Assembly (NCBI GenBank): GCA_035513215.1
Contig: DATKCK010000061.1
Coordinates: 23,154-87,153, forward strand
Reading direction: 5' to 3'
Length of the DNA stretch: 64,000 nucleotides
Origin: DATCZB01 sp035513215
GTDB taxonomy: Bacteria; Pseudomonadota; Gammaproteobacteria; Steroidobacterales; Rariloculaceae
The position numbers and the translations under genes were made by a program. Shown here piece by piece: positions 1 to 7,596 of the stretch. Within the stretch, counting starts at the first letter, position 1, and the number at the start of each line of letters is the position of its first letter. The notes below the pieces were generated by a model. It made no database searches and was not told the origin of the DNA. It worked only from the letters and a program-made list of their open reading frames with translations.

Positions 1-510
1 GAGATCAAGGATCCCGCGTGGCACCTCGAGGGCGGCATCGATCTGACGGCGCTCGTGCACGCTGCGCTCACCGCCAATCGCGCTCTGATCTCGGGCCCGG
101 TGTTCGTGCAGTCGTTCGATCCGAGCAGCCTGCGCAGGCTCCGGGACGAGCTCGACACCGGTTTTGCGCTGGTGCAGCTACTCGCGCGCGAGGAAGCCGT
201 GCGACTGGAGCGCGATGCCGAGGCCAGGGCCGGAATCGCCGAGTACGCCGTCGGGGTCGGCGTGCCGTTCGAGACGCTGATCGAGCCCCGGCTCGTCGAC
301 GGGCGTGCCGTCGCGACGGCGCTCCCCGGCAGGCTGGCCGAGGCGGGGCTTCTGATTCACCCGTACACCCTAAGGCGCGATGTCGCGCCGGACGGGGAGG
401 TCGGTTACTTCGCCGCGCTGAGGCTCTTGATCCACGAGCTCAGGGTCGACGCGATCTTTTGCGACCACCCCGACGATGCGCTCGCGGTCAGAGAGCGCAG
501 CGCGGCCTGA
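1..510 (+). CDS. Glycerophosphodiester phosphodiesterase, C-terminal part (5' truncated by window edge)
   Basis: The reading frame is open from the first base and ends at a stop at 508-510, so only the last 169 residues are visible. The fragment resembles the C-terminal half of the GDPD TIM barrel: a VQSF-DPSSLRRLR strand and helix, then HPYTLRRD, which matches the conserved HPYT-R segment of GlpQ-like enzymes. The family hydrolyses glycerophosphodiesters to glycerol 3-phosphate and an alcohol. The N-terminal catalytic His and Glu residues and any signal peptide lie outside the window, so periplasmic or cytosolic location cannot be decided. Its 3' end overlaps the convergent M48 protease gene by 23 bp. 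Confidence 0.82.
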   Translation, partial: EIKDPAWHLEGGIDLTALVHAALTANRALISGPVFVQSFDPSSLRRLRDELDTGFALVQLLAREEAVRLERDAEARAGIAEYAVGVGVPFETLIEPRLVDGRAVATALPGRLAEAGLLIHPYTLRRDVAPDGEVGYFAALRLLIHELRVDAIFCDHPDDALAVRERSAA

Positions 511-1267
511 CGCCCGCATCGAGCGCGTTGTGGTACTCGACGAGCGCCGGCGCGAGATTCCTCGCGATGTCGGTCATGCGCAGCTCGGGATCCGGATGCG
601 TCGACAGCCATTCGGGCGGCCGATTGCGGCGATCGAAGCGGTCGCCGCCGCCCATGGCGCGCCAGAGCTCGATCGTGACCGACGGGTTGTAGCCAGCACG
701 CGCCATGTAGGTCATGCCGACGACATCGGCCTCCGTTTCCTGCTCGCGCTGAAACGGAAACTGGAGCAGAACGGCCGCCATGCCCGAAGAGTCGACGCCG
801 GTGACAGCGCCGCCGAGGGCGCCGAAAGCGCCTGTCATCCTGGCGCGTCCGATGCGCTCCTTGACGTGGTCCTGCGTCAGATGCGCCACCTCGTGGCCGA
901 GCACGGCGGCCAGCTTATCGGGCGTGTCCGCGACATCGAGCAGACCGCCGAAAACGGCGATCTTGCCCTCGGGCGTGACCATGGCGTTTCGCATCTCGTC
1001 GTCGAAGACGAGGATCTCCCAGTCGAGGTTCTGAAGCTCCTCCGGAATCTGCTCGATGATCGAGAACGCGACGCACTGAGCCAGGCGTTGTACGCGCGCG
1101 CTCGGATGCAGCGGTGTGTTGCGCTTCATCATCATCCACTGGACGCGAAGCTGGGCTTCGACGTCCTTCTGGGTCGTGATGATCTGCGCGGCGGCGTCCC
1201 GCGATGCGAAGGGCAGCGCCACCAGCGCCAATGTGCACGCCACGGCCGTGAGGCCCCGAAGCGTCAT
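488..1267 (-). CDS. M48 family zinc metalloprotease, exported
   Basis: A 259-residue protein with an N-terminal signal peptide ending near AAAQ (about residue 28). HEVAH at about 125-129 is the HExxH zinc site, and the downstream ETEAD at about 177-181 supplies the third zinc ligand, as in LoiP/YggG-like M48B peptidases. It probably cleaves misfolded envelope proteins in the periplasm or at the membrane. The ATG at 1267 was chosen over an in-frame upstream start because GGAGGTG sits about 8 nt before it and the signal peptide begins there. The 3' end runs into the convergent GDPD gene. Confidence 0.88.
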   Translation of the reverse strand: MTLRGLTAVACTLALVALPFASRDAAAQIITTQKDVEAQLRVQWMMMKRNTPLHPSARVQRLAQCVAFSIIEQIPEELQNLDWEILVFDDEMRNAMVTPEGKIAVFGGLLDVADTPDKLAAVLGHEVAHLTQDHVKERIGRARMTGAFGALGGAVTGVDSSGMAAVLLQFPFQREQETEADVVGMTYMARAGYNPSVTIELWRAMGGGDRFDRRNRPPEWLSTHPDPELRMTDIARNLAPALVEYHNALDAGVRPRCAL

Positions 1268-1352
1268 TGATCCCACCTCCGACGGCTGTTTGACCTGGAT
1301 CAAAGATAGCACAGCGGCCTTAATGGCGGCTGAAGCGCCGGCCTTCAAGCGG

Positions 1353-1937
1353 CTAATTGGCCGTATTGGCCGCGAAATGCTCGACCCCCCGGCGATTGCC
1401 GAAGCCGAAAAGCCCGACGTTGAGCTTGAACTGCATGAACCAGATCCCGTCGAGGCCGGGGTCTGCCTCCCGGGCCGCCGCGATCCGCTCGGCGTACTGC
1501 CCAGGCAGGTAGGTCAGATTGACGGCAAACTGGTGCGTTCCGACGCTAACAGCCGGCAAAATGCCGGGAAACGGCTCGTTGCCGTTGACATCGTGCCGGG
1601 TCATAACGAACCCGATCGCGCCTAGGTCGACATGGACCCGTCGTTGCCCCGCCGGCACGTGAAAACGGCGCTTTATGCCGCCGCCGGCCATGTAGGACAT
1701 GTGATCGTCACTGTCCCGGAAACCGTTGCCGAGGGCCACTTTGACCCAGCGTCCGTCCGGATTGAACTCGTGCTCGACGCCGAGTCCCCAGTTACGCTCG
1801 TTCCAGTCCCTGTCGGCGTCGACGTGAATCGACCGGCCATTGAGCACGATGTCCCATCGACCGGCTTCAGCCGCGCCGCAAAGCCCGAGTGCCAGCATTC
1901 CTACACCGGCCAGCCGGGTGATATTCGAGTGCGCCAT
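1353..1937 (-). CDS. Predicted outer-membrane or periplasmic beta-rich protein
   Basis: A 194-residue protein with a signal peptide ending near GAAEA. The mature part is rich in alternating polar and aromatic strands, with WNERNWGLGVEHEF, GGGIKRRF and QFAVNLTYLPG, a pattern typical of small outer-membrane beta-barrels. The segment NERN-G-G-E-EF recurs in uncharacterised proteobacterial envelope proteins. I recognise no enzyme motif. The ATG at 1937 starts just before the hydrophobic signal core. The ribosome site is weak and a TTG start at 1964 is possible. It lies upstream of the M48 protease in the same direction, 85 bp apart, so co-transcription is plausible. Confidence 0.7.
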   Translation of the reverse strand: MAHSNITRLAGVGMLALGLCGAAEAGRWDIVLNGRSIHVDADRDWNERNWGLGVEHEFNPDGRWVKVALGNGFRDSDDHMSYMAGGGIKRRFHVPAGQRRVHVDLGAIGFVMTRHDVNGNEPFPGILPAVSVGTHQFAVNLTYLPGQYAERIAAAREADPGLDGIWFMQFKLNVGLFGFGNRRGVEHFAANTAN

Positions 1938-2076
1938 GTCTGCCGTTTGCAAGGCTGATGCCAACTCTATTAAATCAATGATTTATAGACTGTTCTTGTG
2001 TCAGTCTGTAAACAATACCGACGCTGAGGGTCACATCGACGGCGCAAAAGGGACAATACCGGCAGCTCGATCAGGT

Positions 2077-2460
2077 CTAGAACAGCGCCAGGATCACGCC
2101 GACCAGGCTGCCGAGCAGAAGCGCCACGTTCGCAAAGCCCGAGAGCATCATGCCGGGTCCGCGCTTCTCGGCGGCGGCGATATAGCCCTTCGCATAGACG
2201 GCGCGCCCGATCACGCCAACCGCGCCGATGCCCGCAGCGAAGAGCGAGCTGACAAACGTGCCGAAAAGCCACATGCAAGGCACGAACACAGCGAGCCACT
2301 CTAGCGTGTTCTGGTGCACGCGGAAGGTGCGGTTGAATTCGTCCGGGCCTTCGCACGCCGGCGCCTTGACGCCGTATTTGGCCCGAGCCCGGCCGACGAG
2401 GCCGCCGAAAACGAAGTACTCGACCAGCGCGAGCAGGACGACCAGATAGACATATTCCAT
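2077..2460 (-). CDS. MAPEG family membrane protein
   Basis: A 127-residue integral membrane protein with four hydrophobic segments. It carries FNRTFRVHQNTLEW at about residues 43-56, which matches the conserved N-R-HQNTLE signature of the MAPEG family (membrane-associated proteins in eicosanoid and glutathione metabolism). Bacterial members bind glutathione, but their substrates are mostly unknown. The ATG at 2460 follows a GGGGGGAAG ribosome site. It is divergent from the CoxG-like gene. Nothing nearby indicates a specific substrate. Confidence 0.86.
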   Translation of the reverse strand: MEYVYLVVLLALVEYFVFGGLVGRARAKYGVKAPACEGPDEFNRTFRVHQNTLEWLAVFVPCMWLFGTFVSSLFAAGIGAVGVIGRAVYAKGYIAAAEKRGPGMMLSGFANVALLLGSLVGVILALF

Positions 2461-2588
2461 GACTTCCCCCCGAGAGCGATACGGCAGCAAGCATAGAGGA
2501 CCCGGCGGCGGTTGTGGGTATTCGTCTCGGTGGGCTAGGCTGCTCGGGTGACAGGATCGCCCCGATTCCCCGTTTTCCCGTCCGCCCC

Positions 2589-3059
2589 TTGAAATTCGAC
2601 GGATCGCGATGGCTTGCCGCCCCTCCGGATTTCGTCTGGGACCGGCTGATCGACCCGGAGGTGCTGAGGCAGAGCATCCGGGGCTGCGAATCGATGAAGG
2701 TGACGGGGGAGGGGGCGTACATCGCGAGCCTCAAGCTCAGATTCGGTCCCGTCTCGGCATCCTTCGACGGCCGCCTGTCGCTCGGCGATATCGTCGACAA
2801 TCGGCGCTATACGATCACGTTCGAGGGCATCGGCGGCATCGCCGGGTTCGGCCGCGGCACGGCCGACGTCAGGCTCGAGCCGGAAAGCGAGGGGACGCGG
2901 CTGCTCTACACGGTCGAAGCGCAAATCGGCGGCAAGCTCAGCCGCGTCGGTCAGCCGTTCGTGAATCGGATTGCGCGCAGGATGATCGAGGATTTCTTCA
3001 CGCGCTTCGAGCGCATCATTCGTCATGAGGCCGCCGCGCCCATAGCGTCACGGCCCTAG
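2589..3059 (+). CDS. CoxG/SRPBCC-like protein
   Basis: About 156 residues with the SRPBCC fold typical of carbon monoxide dehydrogenase subunit G (CoxG) relatives. The visible family features are LAAPPDFVWDRLIDPEVLRQSIRGCE at the N-terminus, the IASLKLRFGPVSASFDG strand pair, and a C-terminal amphipathic helix. True CoxG anchors CO dehydrogenase assembly to the membrane. No coxMSL genes are nearby, so this member may instead bind a lipid or hydrophobic ligand. I start at the TTG at 2589 because it aligns with the usual N-terminus. The open frame continues upstream to a GTG at 2514, so the start is uncertain. Confidence 0.78.
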   Translation: MKFDGSRWLAAPPDFVWDRLIDPEVLRQSIRGCESMKVTGEGAYIASLKLRFGPVSASFDGRLSLGDIVDNRRYTITFEGIGGIAGFGRGTADVRLEPESEGTRLLYTVEAQIGGKLSRVGQPFVNRIARRMIEDFFTRFERIIRHEAAAPIASRP

Positions 3060-3075
3060 CGTGACCGGCTGGATC

Positions 3076-3573
3076 TCAGAATGCGCTCGGCTGCATGAAC
3101 GGGTTGTTCCGGTCGTCCTCGGGTACCACGGTCGACAGCTCGCGCGTGCGGCGCAGGAAATCCTGCGCGTTTTGCTCGTCCTGGGCAGCCTGACCGACCG
3201 GTGTGCACACTTCTCTCGGCACGCGTGAGCCGGTCACCGGGACTCTGCGACACTCCATCTCGGGCTCGACGGCCACGACGAACTGCGACTCGGAATTCTC
3301 GGCCGCGTTCGCCTGACCCGTATCGGCGTCCGAGCTCTCCGCCTCGCGGCTTTGGCGACGCTCCTCGCGGCGGCGCTGCCTCTCGCTCAACTGATCGGAG
3401 TCGGAATCCCGAGCCGCGGTTTGCGTAACTTCATCTGCCTCGTCCGCGGACGCCGGTAGGCTCCCGAGCGTCAGCGCGGCGAAACCGATGATCAGGGTAG
3501 CGCCGACGAGTATTCGCCCTGCGGCGGCTGCCGGATCGGAATGCAACGAGCTGACTGAACTTCGTAGGCGCAT
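3076..3573 (-). CDS. Secreted protein with a two-cysteine C-terminal motif
   Basis: A 165-residue exported protein. A hydrophobic signal segment (about 20-42) ends at PASA. It is followed by a charged, probably disordered linker rich in Glu, Arg and Ser (QRRREERRQSRE). Near residue 107 comes ECRRVPVTGSRVPREVCT, which places two cysteines about 16 residues apart around a conserved VTGSR-P core. That core recurs in small secreted proteins of unknown function in proteobacteria and would allow a disulfide in the periplasm. The function is unknown. It is convergent with the CoxG-like gene. Confidence 0.75.
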   Translation of the reverse strand: MRLRSSVSSLHSDPAAAAGRILVGATLIIGFAALTLGSLPASADEADEVTQTAARDSDSDQLSERQRRREERRQSREAESSDADTGQANAAENSESQFVVAVEPEMECRRVPVTGSRVPREVCTPVGQAAQDEQNAQDFLRRTRELSTVVPEDDRNNPFMQPSAF

Positions 3574-3701
3574 CGTGTGCCTCCGGAGTATCGGAAGGAA
3601 TTTAGACGGCCGTTATTCGCTGGTAGGTCGGTCTCAAGTCTATCATACGCACGGCAGCATCCGGGACCGACTTCGGCGCTATCGAAGGCGCGTCACGAAC
3701 T

Positions 3702-4049
3702 CTATCGACCGTAAGGGGGTGTATGCCAGACGTCGTCTCCATCGATGATGGTGCCCCGGCAAAACGCGATCTCCGCCGAGCCGTCGAAGTAGCGGGCGGA
3801 CTGCTCGATGAACGACTTTATGTGCCGCGTCTGCAGATGCGGACCCTCGTAGGCCTTCCGATCGGACCATTTCTCGATCATCGTGATCCTCGTCGGGTCG
3901 TCCAGATCCTGCGCGATCTCGATCGCGTAGCATTCCGGCTCGGCCCTTCTGACGATCCCGGCGAAGTTCAATAAATCGCGCTTTCCCTGCTCGATGAAAT
4001 CGGGCAGCAATCGCAGCTGAACCAGGACGGTGACATCGGTCCTTCGCAT
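3702..4049 (-). CDS. Antibiotic biosynthesis monooxygenase (ABM) domain protein
   Basis: A 115-residue cytosolic protein. The ferredoxin-like ABM/YgiN fold is suggested by strand VTVLVQLRLLPDFIEQGK, the central TRITMIEKWSDRKAYEGPH and the helix HIKSFIEQSARYFD. The order of E-W-D-ea---H is characteristic of the family, whose members act on small aromatic or quinone substrates or on heme. The ATG at 4049 was chosen because the longer open frame upstream has no family match. It is divergent from the alpha/beta hydrolase, with a shared 92-bp promoter gap, and the two could act together, although this is only inference. Confidence 0.78.
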   Translation of the reverse strand: MRRTDVTVLVQLRLLPDFIEQGKRDLLNFAGIVRRAEPECYAIEIAQDLDDPTRITMIEKWSDRKAYEGPHLQTRHIKSFIEQSARYFDGSAEIAFCRGTIIDGDDVWHTPPYGR

Positions 4050-4141
4050 TAGACCAAGTCTACGCGAACAGCCGATCCTCGGGCTAATTCGCGCGCCAAA
4101 GCGGGCTCGTACTCGATGGGGCTCTGTACTATATAGAGAGC

Positions 4142-4933
4142 ATGCGTCTGGAAGTTCTGGACAATCGGGTCGCATCCGCGGCTGCAAGAAACAGACATCC
4201 GCTTCTGCTGGTCCACGGGGCGGCCTGCAGCGCGAGGGTCTGGCGCGACATGCTCGAGTGGTGCGCAGGCGAGTGCATCGCGGCCTATGCCGTGAGCCTC
4301 CGGGGGCATGGCGGCAGCGACGGTATTGAGCGCCTTCACGAGCATGGCGTCATGGACTATGTCGAGGACGTACGGCAAGCCGCTGCCGCAATGGATCGGC
4401 GCCCGATACTCGTCGGCCACTCGATGGGCGGCCTCGTCGTGCAGAAGCTGCTCGAGTCGTGGGAAGCGCCAGGCGCGATCCTGCTCGCATCCTCACCCGT
4501 CGGCGGCATGGCTCGGGACGGATTGCGGATGTTCGCACGTTGGCCCGGCCGCTTCACGTCGGCATTGATTCGGCGATCGATTCTCGAGATATACGGCACC
4601 GAAGAAAGCACACGGTGGCTTTTGTTCAGCAGCACGAGTGATCCGTCGCTGGTAGGGGAGGCGCGACGCCTGCTCGGCGAGGAATCGTGGCGGGCGATAC
4701 TCGATCTGACGGCGCGAGTCAGACCTGTTCCGAAGAATGTCACGACGCCGATCCTCGTGCTGGCTGGATCGGAGGACAATATGATTTCACTCGCATCGAA
4801 CAGAAAAACCGCGGAGGCTTACGGCGCGGACATTCGCTTCTTCGACAACTGCGGACACATGATAATGCTTGAGAAGACGTGGCCGCTCGTTGCCGTCGCC
4901 ATAAGAGACTGGTGCCTGGATTTGCGGCACTGA
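4142..4933 (+). CDS. Alpha/beta-fold hydrolase
   Basis: A 263-residue cytosolic hydrolase. LLVHGAACSARVW (about 22-34) supplies the oxyanion HG motif, GHSMGG (about 99-104) contains the nucleophile serine, an Asp in AGSEDNM (about 213) and a His in NCGHMIMLEK (about 240) complete the triad, and VSLRGHGGSD is the typical strand-4 loop. The substrate cannot be read from sequence; an esterase or lactonase is most likely. It has no signal peptide. It is divergent from the ABM-domain gene and is followed by a degraded gene. Confidence 0.88.
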   Translation: MRLEVLDNRVASAAARNRHPLLLVHGAACSARVWRDMLEWCAGECIAAYAVSLRGHGGSDGIERLHEHGVMDYVEDVRQAAAAMDRRPILVGHSMGGLVVQKLLESWEAPGAILLASSPVGGMARDGLRMFARWPGRFTSALIRRSILEIYGTEESTRWLLFSSTSDPSLVGEARRLLGEESWRAILDLTARVRPVPKNVTTPILVLAGSEDNMISLASNRKTAEAYGADIRFFDNCGHMIMLEKTWPLVAVAIRDWCLDLRH

Positions 4934-4961
4934 TCTGTCGCGCCGCAGCACGATCCCGATC

Positions 4962-5222
4962 ATGCGCATCCTGCTCACCAAGCTATCGGACCAATGGTTC
5001 GCGCGACGCGATCGAGCTCGTCACGCGGGAGGCCCTTTTCCACGACTTTCTGCACTACGCCGTCGAGTCGTCAATGCCAACGCAGCGCGGGTTCTGGGGG
5101 TTGCTCGCCGGCGGCAAGACGTTCGCGGACATGAACGACCGCGCAGGCTCCAGGGGCACTGGAAGGCGACTCCCTACGGCGAGTCTATGGAGATTGTCTG
5201 GGCGGAAACCGAGCCTGGCTGA
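4962..5222 (+). pseudogene. Remnant of a conserved hypothetical gene (frameshift and internal loss)
   Basis: The start reads MRILLTKLSDQWFA in one frame. The continuation DAIELVTREALFHDFLHYAVES followed by GFWGLLAGGKTFADMND is in the +1 frame. A short tail, HWKATPYGESMEIVWAE, is back in the first frame. From memory this is the N-terminal, middle and C-terminal signature of one conserved proteobacterial family of about 130-170 residues whose members read ...R-T-LSDQ...ELETRSFLLHDL-HFAVE...GFWG-LA-G.... The middle segment before the tail appears shortened. The pieces lie in order on one strand, so I call it a decayed gene rather than three ORFs. Confidence 0.6.
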
Positions 5223-5280
5223 GTCAACGCCACTTGTCATCCGTGGCGGCGTAAGCGAAGAATCCGACAGCCCAAAGTTT

Positions 5281-5475
5281 TTAGCGAAGGACCGTGGCGA
5301 GGTACGTGTTTGCGAGGAGTTCGGCGAAGATGGATGTCAGGATTGCGAAGGCGATCAGTGCGGCCAGGACGCCGACGAAAACGGCGGTAGCTGTCCCGAG
5401 CCATGAGAGCGGCTCGGACCGATCGGTGGCAGTGAAACGCAGCGGTGGCGCGAGGCGCTCGTGTGGAGAAGGCAT
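5281..5475 (-). CDS. Small single-pass membrane protein
   Basis: A 64-residue ORF with one strong transmembrane segment (about 26-52, with a WLGTATAVFVGVLAAL core) and short polar ends. It has no recognisable family. The ATG at 5475 has only a weak upstream ribosome site. It is divergent from the 98-residue membrane protein gene, and a perfect 16-bp palindrome lies between them. The hydrophobic profile and open frame support coding, but the evidence is modest. Confidence 0.5.
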   Translation of the reverse strand: MPSPHERLAPPLRFTATDRSEPLSWLGTATAVFVGVLAALIAFAILTSIFAELLANTYLATVLR

Positions 5476-5554
5476 AGCAGCAAGTGTGACAGCGTCGTCG
5501 GAGCGACGCTGTGGAGTGTTTCACATAACGAGCGAAGTAACACCACATAGTGCG

Positions 5555-5570
5555 CATAATGTACATTATG
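5555..5570. promoter_or_regulatory. 16-bp perfect palindrome, candidate operator
   Basis: CATAATGTACATTATG is its own reverse complement. It lies in the AT-rich 195-bp gap between two divergent small membrane-protein genes. A half-site-like ATTATGG repeats just downstream. The symmetry and location suggest a dimeric repressor or activator site, though no cognate regulator gene is adjacent. Confidence 0.45.
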
Positions 5571-5670
5571 GTAAATTATGGTGATCAGTCCGAAGATCCG
5601 GCTTGATGCCGCCACTACTCCGTCGTAGCTTTGCTGCGGCACAACAATTCCAATAACAAGGGGCTCAGTC

Positions 5671-5967
5671 ATGTTATGGATCGCGGGAAGCTTGTCGGTC
5701 GTCGTGGCCGTCTATCTCGGCGCGCTCTATTGGATGCGGGCCAGCAAGGCCAATCAAGGCGCCGCGAAATGGGGGCTTGGCGCGTTGCTGATCGTTCTGG
5801 TCGTAATGGGCGTGCAGCTGTGGCTCACCGATCTGCTGGCGTCGGTACTCGGCCTGCCCTACTTCGTTCAGGTCTGGATCGCCTGCGTCATCTGGTTCGT
5901 CGTTACGCTGATTGCCGGTATCAAGACGGACGAGGTGTTCGAGAGGAAGCTGCCGGTTTCGCGTTGA
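5671..5967 (+). CDS. Small multi-pass membrane protein
   Basis: A 98-residue protein with an N-terminal transmembrane segment (about 2-22), a second (about 35-55) and a third (about 66-86), ending in a charged tail, TDEVFERK. I do not recognise a family. The ATG at 5671 follows GGGGCTCAG. It is convergent with the antiporter gene, 9 bp apart, and sits downstream of the palindromic candidate operator. Confidence 0.65.
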   Translation: MLWIAGSLSVVVAVYLGALYWMRASKANQGAAKWGLGALLIVLVVMGVQLWLTDLLASVLGLPYFVQVWIACVIWFVVTLIAGIKTDEVFERKLPVSR

Positions 5968-5976
5968 GCGGCGCTT

Positions 5977-7554
5977 TCAGCTTTTAGCAGGGCCGCCGGC
6001 AGGCTCGGCGGCAGGCTCGCCGAGTGACTCGACGATATCCCGGGCGAAGCCGACGCCAGCCTCGGTGAAATAGTTGTAGGTTGCATTGAACCCGGCCTCG
6101 AGGATCGGCGCTTCTTCCTCGGCCCACATGTGTGTGGCCGCCAGGAGGCCGGCGTATCCCCGGCGGCGCAGCTCCCGTCCTGCGATCTGCGCGGCGTTAA
6201 AATCGGGCGCGGCCAGCATGACGGCGCGCAGCCGGTCGAGGTTGAGCCGCTGCCAGAAGCTGACGTCCTCCGCGTCGGCATAGACGACGCGCCTGCCGTC
6301 GCGCCGATGCCGCTCGAGCTTCCCGGGGTCGCTGTCGGCGCCGACGACGAGGCGTCCGCGCTGGTGCAGATAATCGTAGGCGCCGGTGCCGAGCCGCCCC
6401 ATTCCGATGATCAGGATCTCGGCGCTACCGAGCGTGATCGGCTCGTCGTCGGGGTGCGGACCGGCGCGCTGCAACGAATCGAGCCACGAGCGATGGCGCT
6501 CGTAGAGCGCATGCCCGTGGGCATTCAGCAGCGCCGCCAGCGCGAACGACAGGGCTACCGTCAGTGCGGCCATGATCAGCCAGTCGTTGCTCAGAAGGCC
6601 GACGTCGACTGCCTCCCTGATCACGATCAGCCCGAATTCGCTGTACGTGAAAAGACTCAAGCTCGTCAGAAAGCTCGTTCTGGCCCGGAGGCCAAGCACC
6701 AGCAGCAGGGCGAACAGCAGCGCAAGCTTGACGGGCAGCAGCAGCATCGCCCACGCGGCGAGGGTCCAGGTCTCGACGGTCGGCAGCCCGCTGAGGCCGA
6801 TGCTGAGGAAAAAGCCGACGAGGAATAGCTCCTTCAGTCCCCAGAGCGCCGTGCTGAGCTCCTGGGCACGGCGGTGATCGGCGAGCAAGGTTCCGAGCAG
6901 CAGCGCGCCGAGCTCGGGCGTCAGACCGACGAGCTCGAAGCCCGCGCCACCGAGCGCGATTGCGACGACCGCGCCGAAAAGCACAAGCAGCTCGCCATGC
7001 CCGACCATGTCGAGCACGTGGCCGAGCACCGGCCGCAGCAGCGGCAGGCCTAGCCAGAGCAAGGCATAGGGCGACGGGGTTTGCGCCGTGATCAGGGCAA
7101 GCGCGGCGACGGCCGCGATGTCCTGCACAATCAGGATGCCGATCGCGACGCGGCCATGGACGGCCCGCAGTTCCTTCTGGCTCTCGAGGACCTTGGCCGC
7201 GAGCACGGTGCTCGAGAAGCCGAGGGCGATGGCCAGCGTCACTGCGGCTTCGCGGGAAACACCGACGCCGAGCACGAGCACGAGCGACGAGACGACGGCC
7301 AGAATCACCAGATGCGCGAGTGCGCTCCCAAGCACCTCCTTACGAAACAGAGTTTTAAGGCGTAATTTTAAACCTACCGTGAAGAGCAGCATCAGCACGC
7401 CCGCGTCGGCGATCTCGGTCAGGAGCTCCGGAGATTCGTAGCCGAACGCGCTGAAAAGGAAACCGGTCAGAAGAAAGCCGACGAGCGGCGGCAGGCCGAC
7501 GCGCCAGGCCAGGATGCCAAGCAAAAGCGCGGCCGCGATCCCCAAGTTCAGCAT
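5977..7554 (-). CDS. CPA2-family cation/proton antiporter with NAD-binding domain (KefB/KefC-like)
   Basis: A 525-residue protein. Residues 1 to about 350 form some 11-12 hydrophobic segments of a Na/H exchanger domain, starting LGIAAALLLGILAWRVGLPP. After it, IIGMGRLGTGAYDYL (about 385-399) is the glycine-rich loop of a Rossmann RCK/TrkA-N domain that could bind NAD or glutathione adducts. KefC-type proteins export potassium in exchange for protons under electrophile stress. The ATG at 7554 is 42 bp from the divergent uup start. It is shorter than E. coli KefC (about 620), lacking the long C-terminal tail. Confidence 0.87.
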   Translation of the reverse strand: MLNLGIAAALLLGILAWRVGLPPLVGFLLTGFLFSAFGYESPELLTEIADAGVLMLLFTVGLKLRLKTLFRKEVLGSALAHLVILAVVSSLVLVLGVGVSREAAVTLAIALGFSSTVLAAKVLESQKELRAVHGRVAIGILIVQDIAAVAALALITAQTPSPYALLWLGLPLLRPVLGHVLDMVGHGELLVLFGAVVAIALGGAGFELVGLTPELGALLLGTLLADHRRAQELSTALWGLKELFLVGFFLSIGLSGLPTVETWTLAAWAMLLLPVKLALLFALLLVLGLRARTSFLTSLSLFTYSEFGLIVIREAVDVGLLSNDWLIMAALTVALSFALAALLNAHGHALYERHRSWLDSLQRAGPHPDDEPITLGSAEILIIGMGRLGTGAYDYLHQRGRLVVGADSDPGKLERHRRDGRRVVYADAEDVSFWQRLNLDRLRAVMLAAPDFNAAQIAGRELRRRGYAGLLAATHMWAEEEAPILEAGFNATYNYFTEAGVGFARDIVESLGEPAAEPAGGPAKS

Positions 7555-7596
7555 GGCGGTGGCCTTGGCCTGATCGACATCGTTTAATTATGCCCG

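Noticed and set aside
1984..2012. AGACTG...CAGTCT inverted repeat upstream of the outer-membrane protein gene
   Set aside because: Only 6-bp arms with a 9-nt spacer; too weak to claim as an operator.
2514..2588. N-terminal extension of the CoxG-like protein from GTG 2514
   Set aside because: The extra 25 residues do not fit the family N-terminus, which begins near the TTG at 2589; left as an alternative start.
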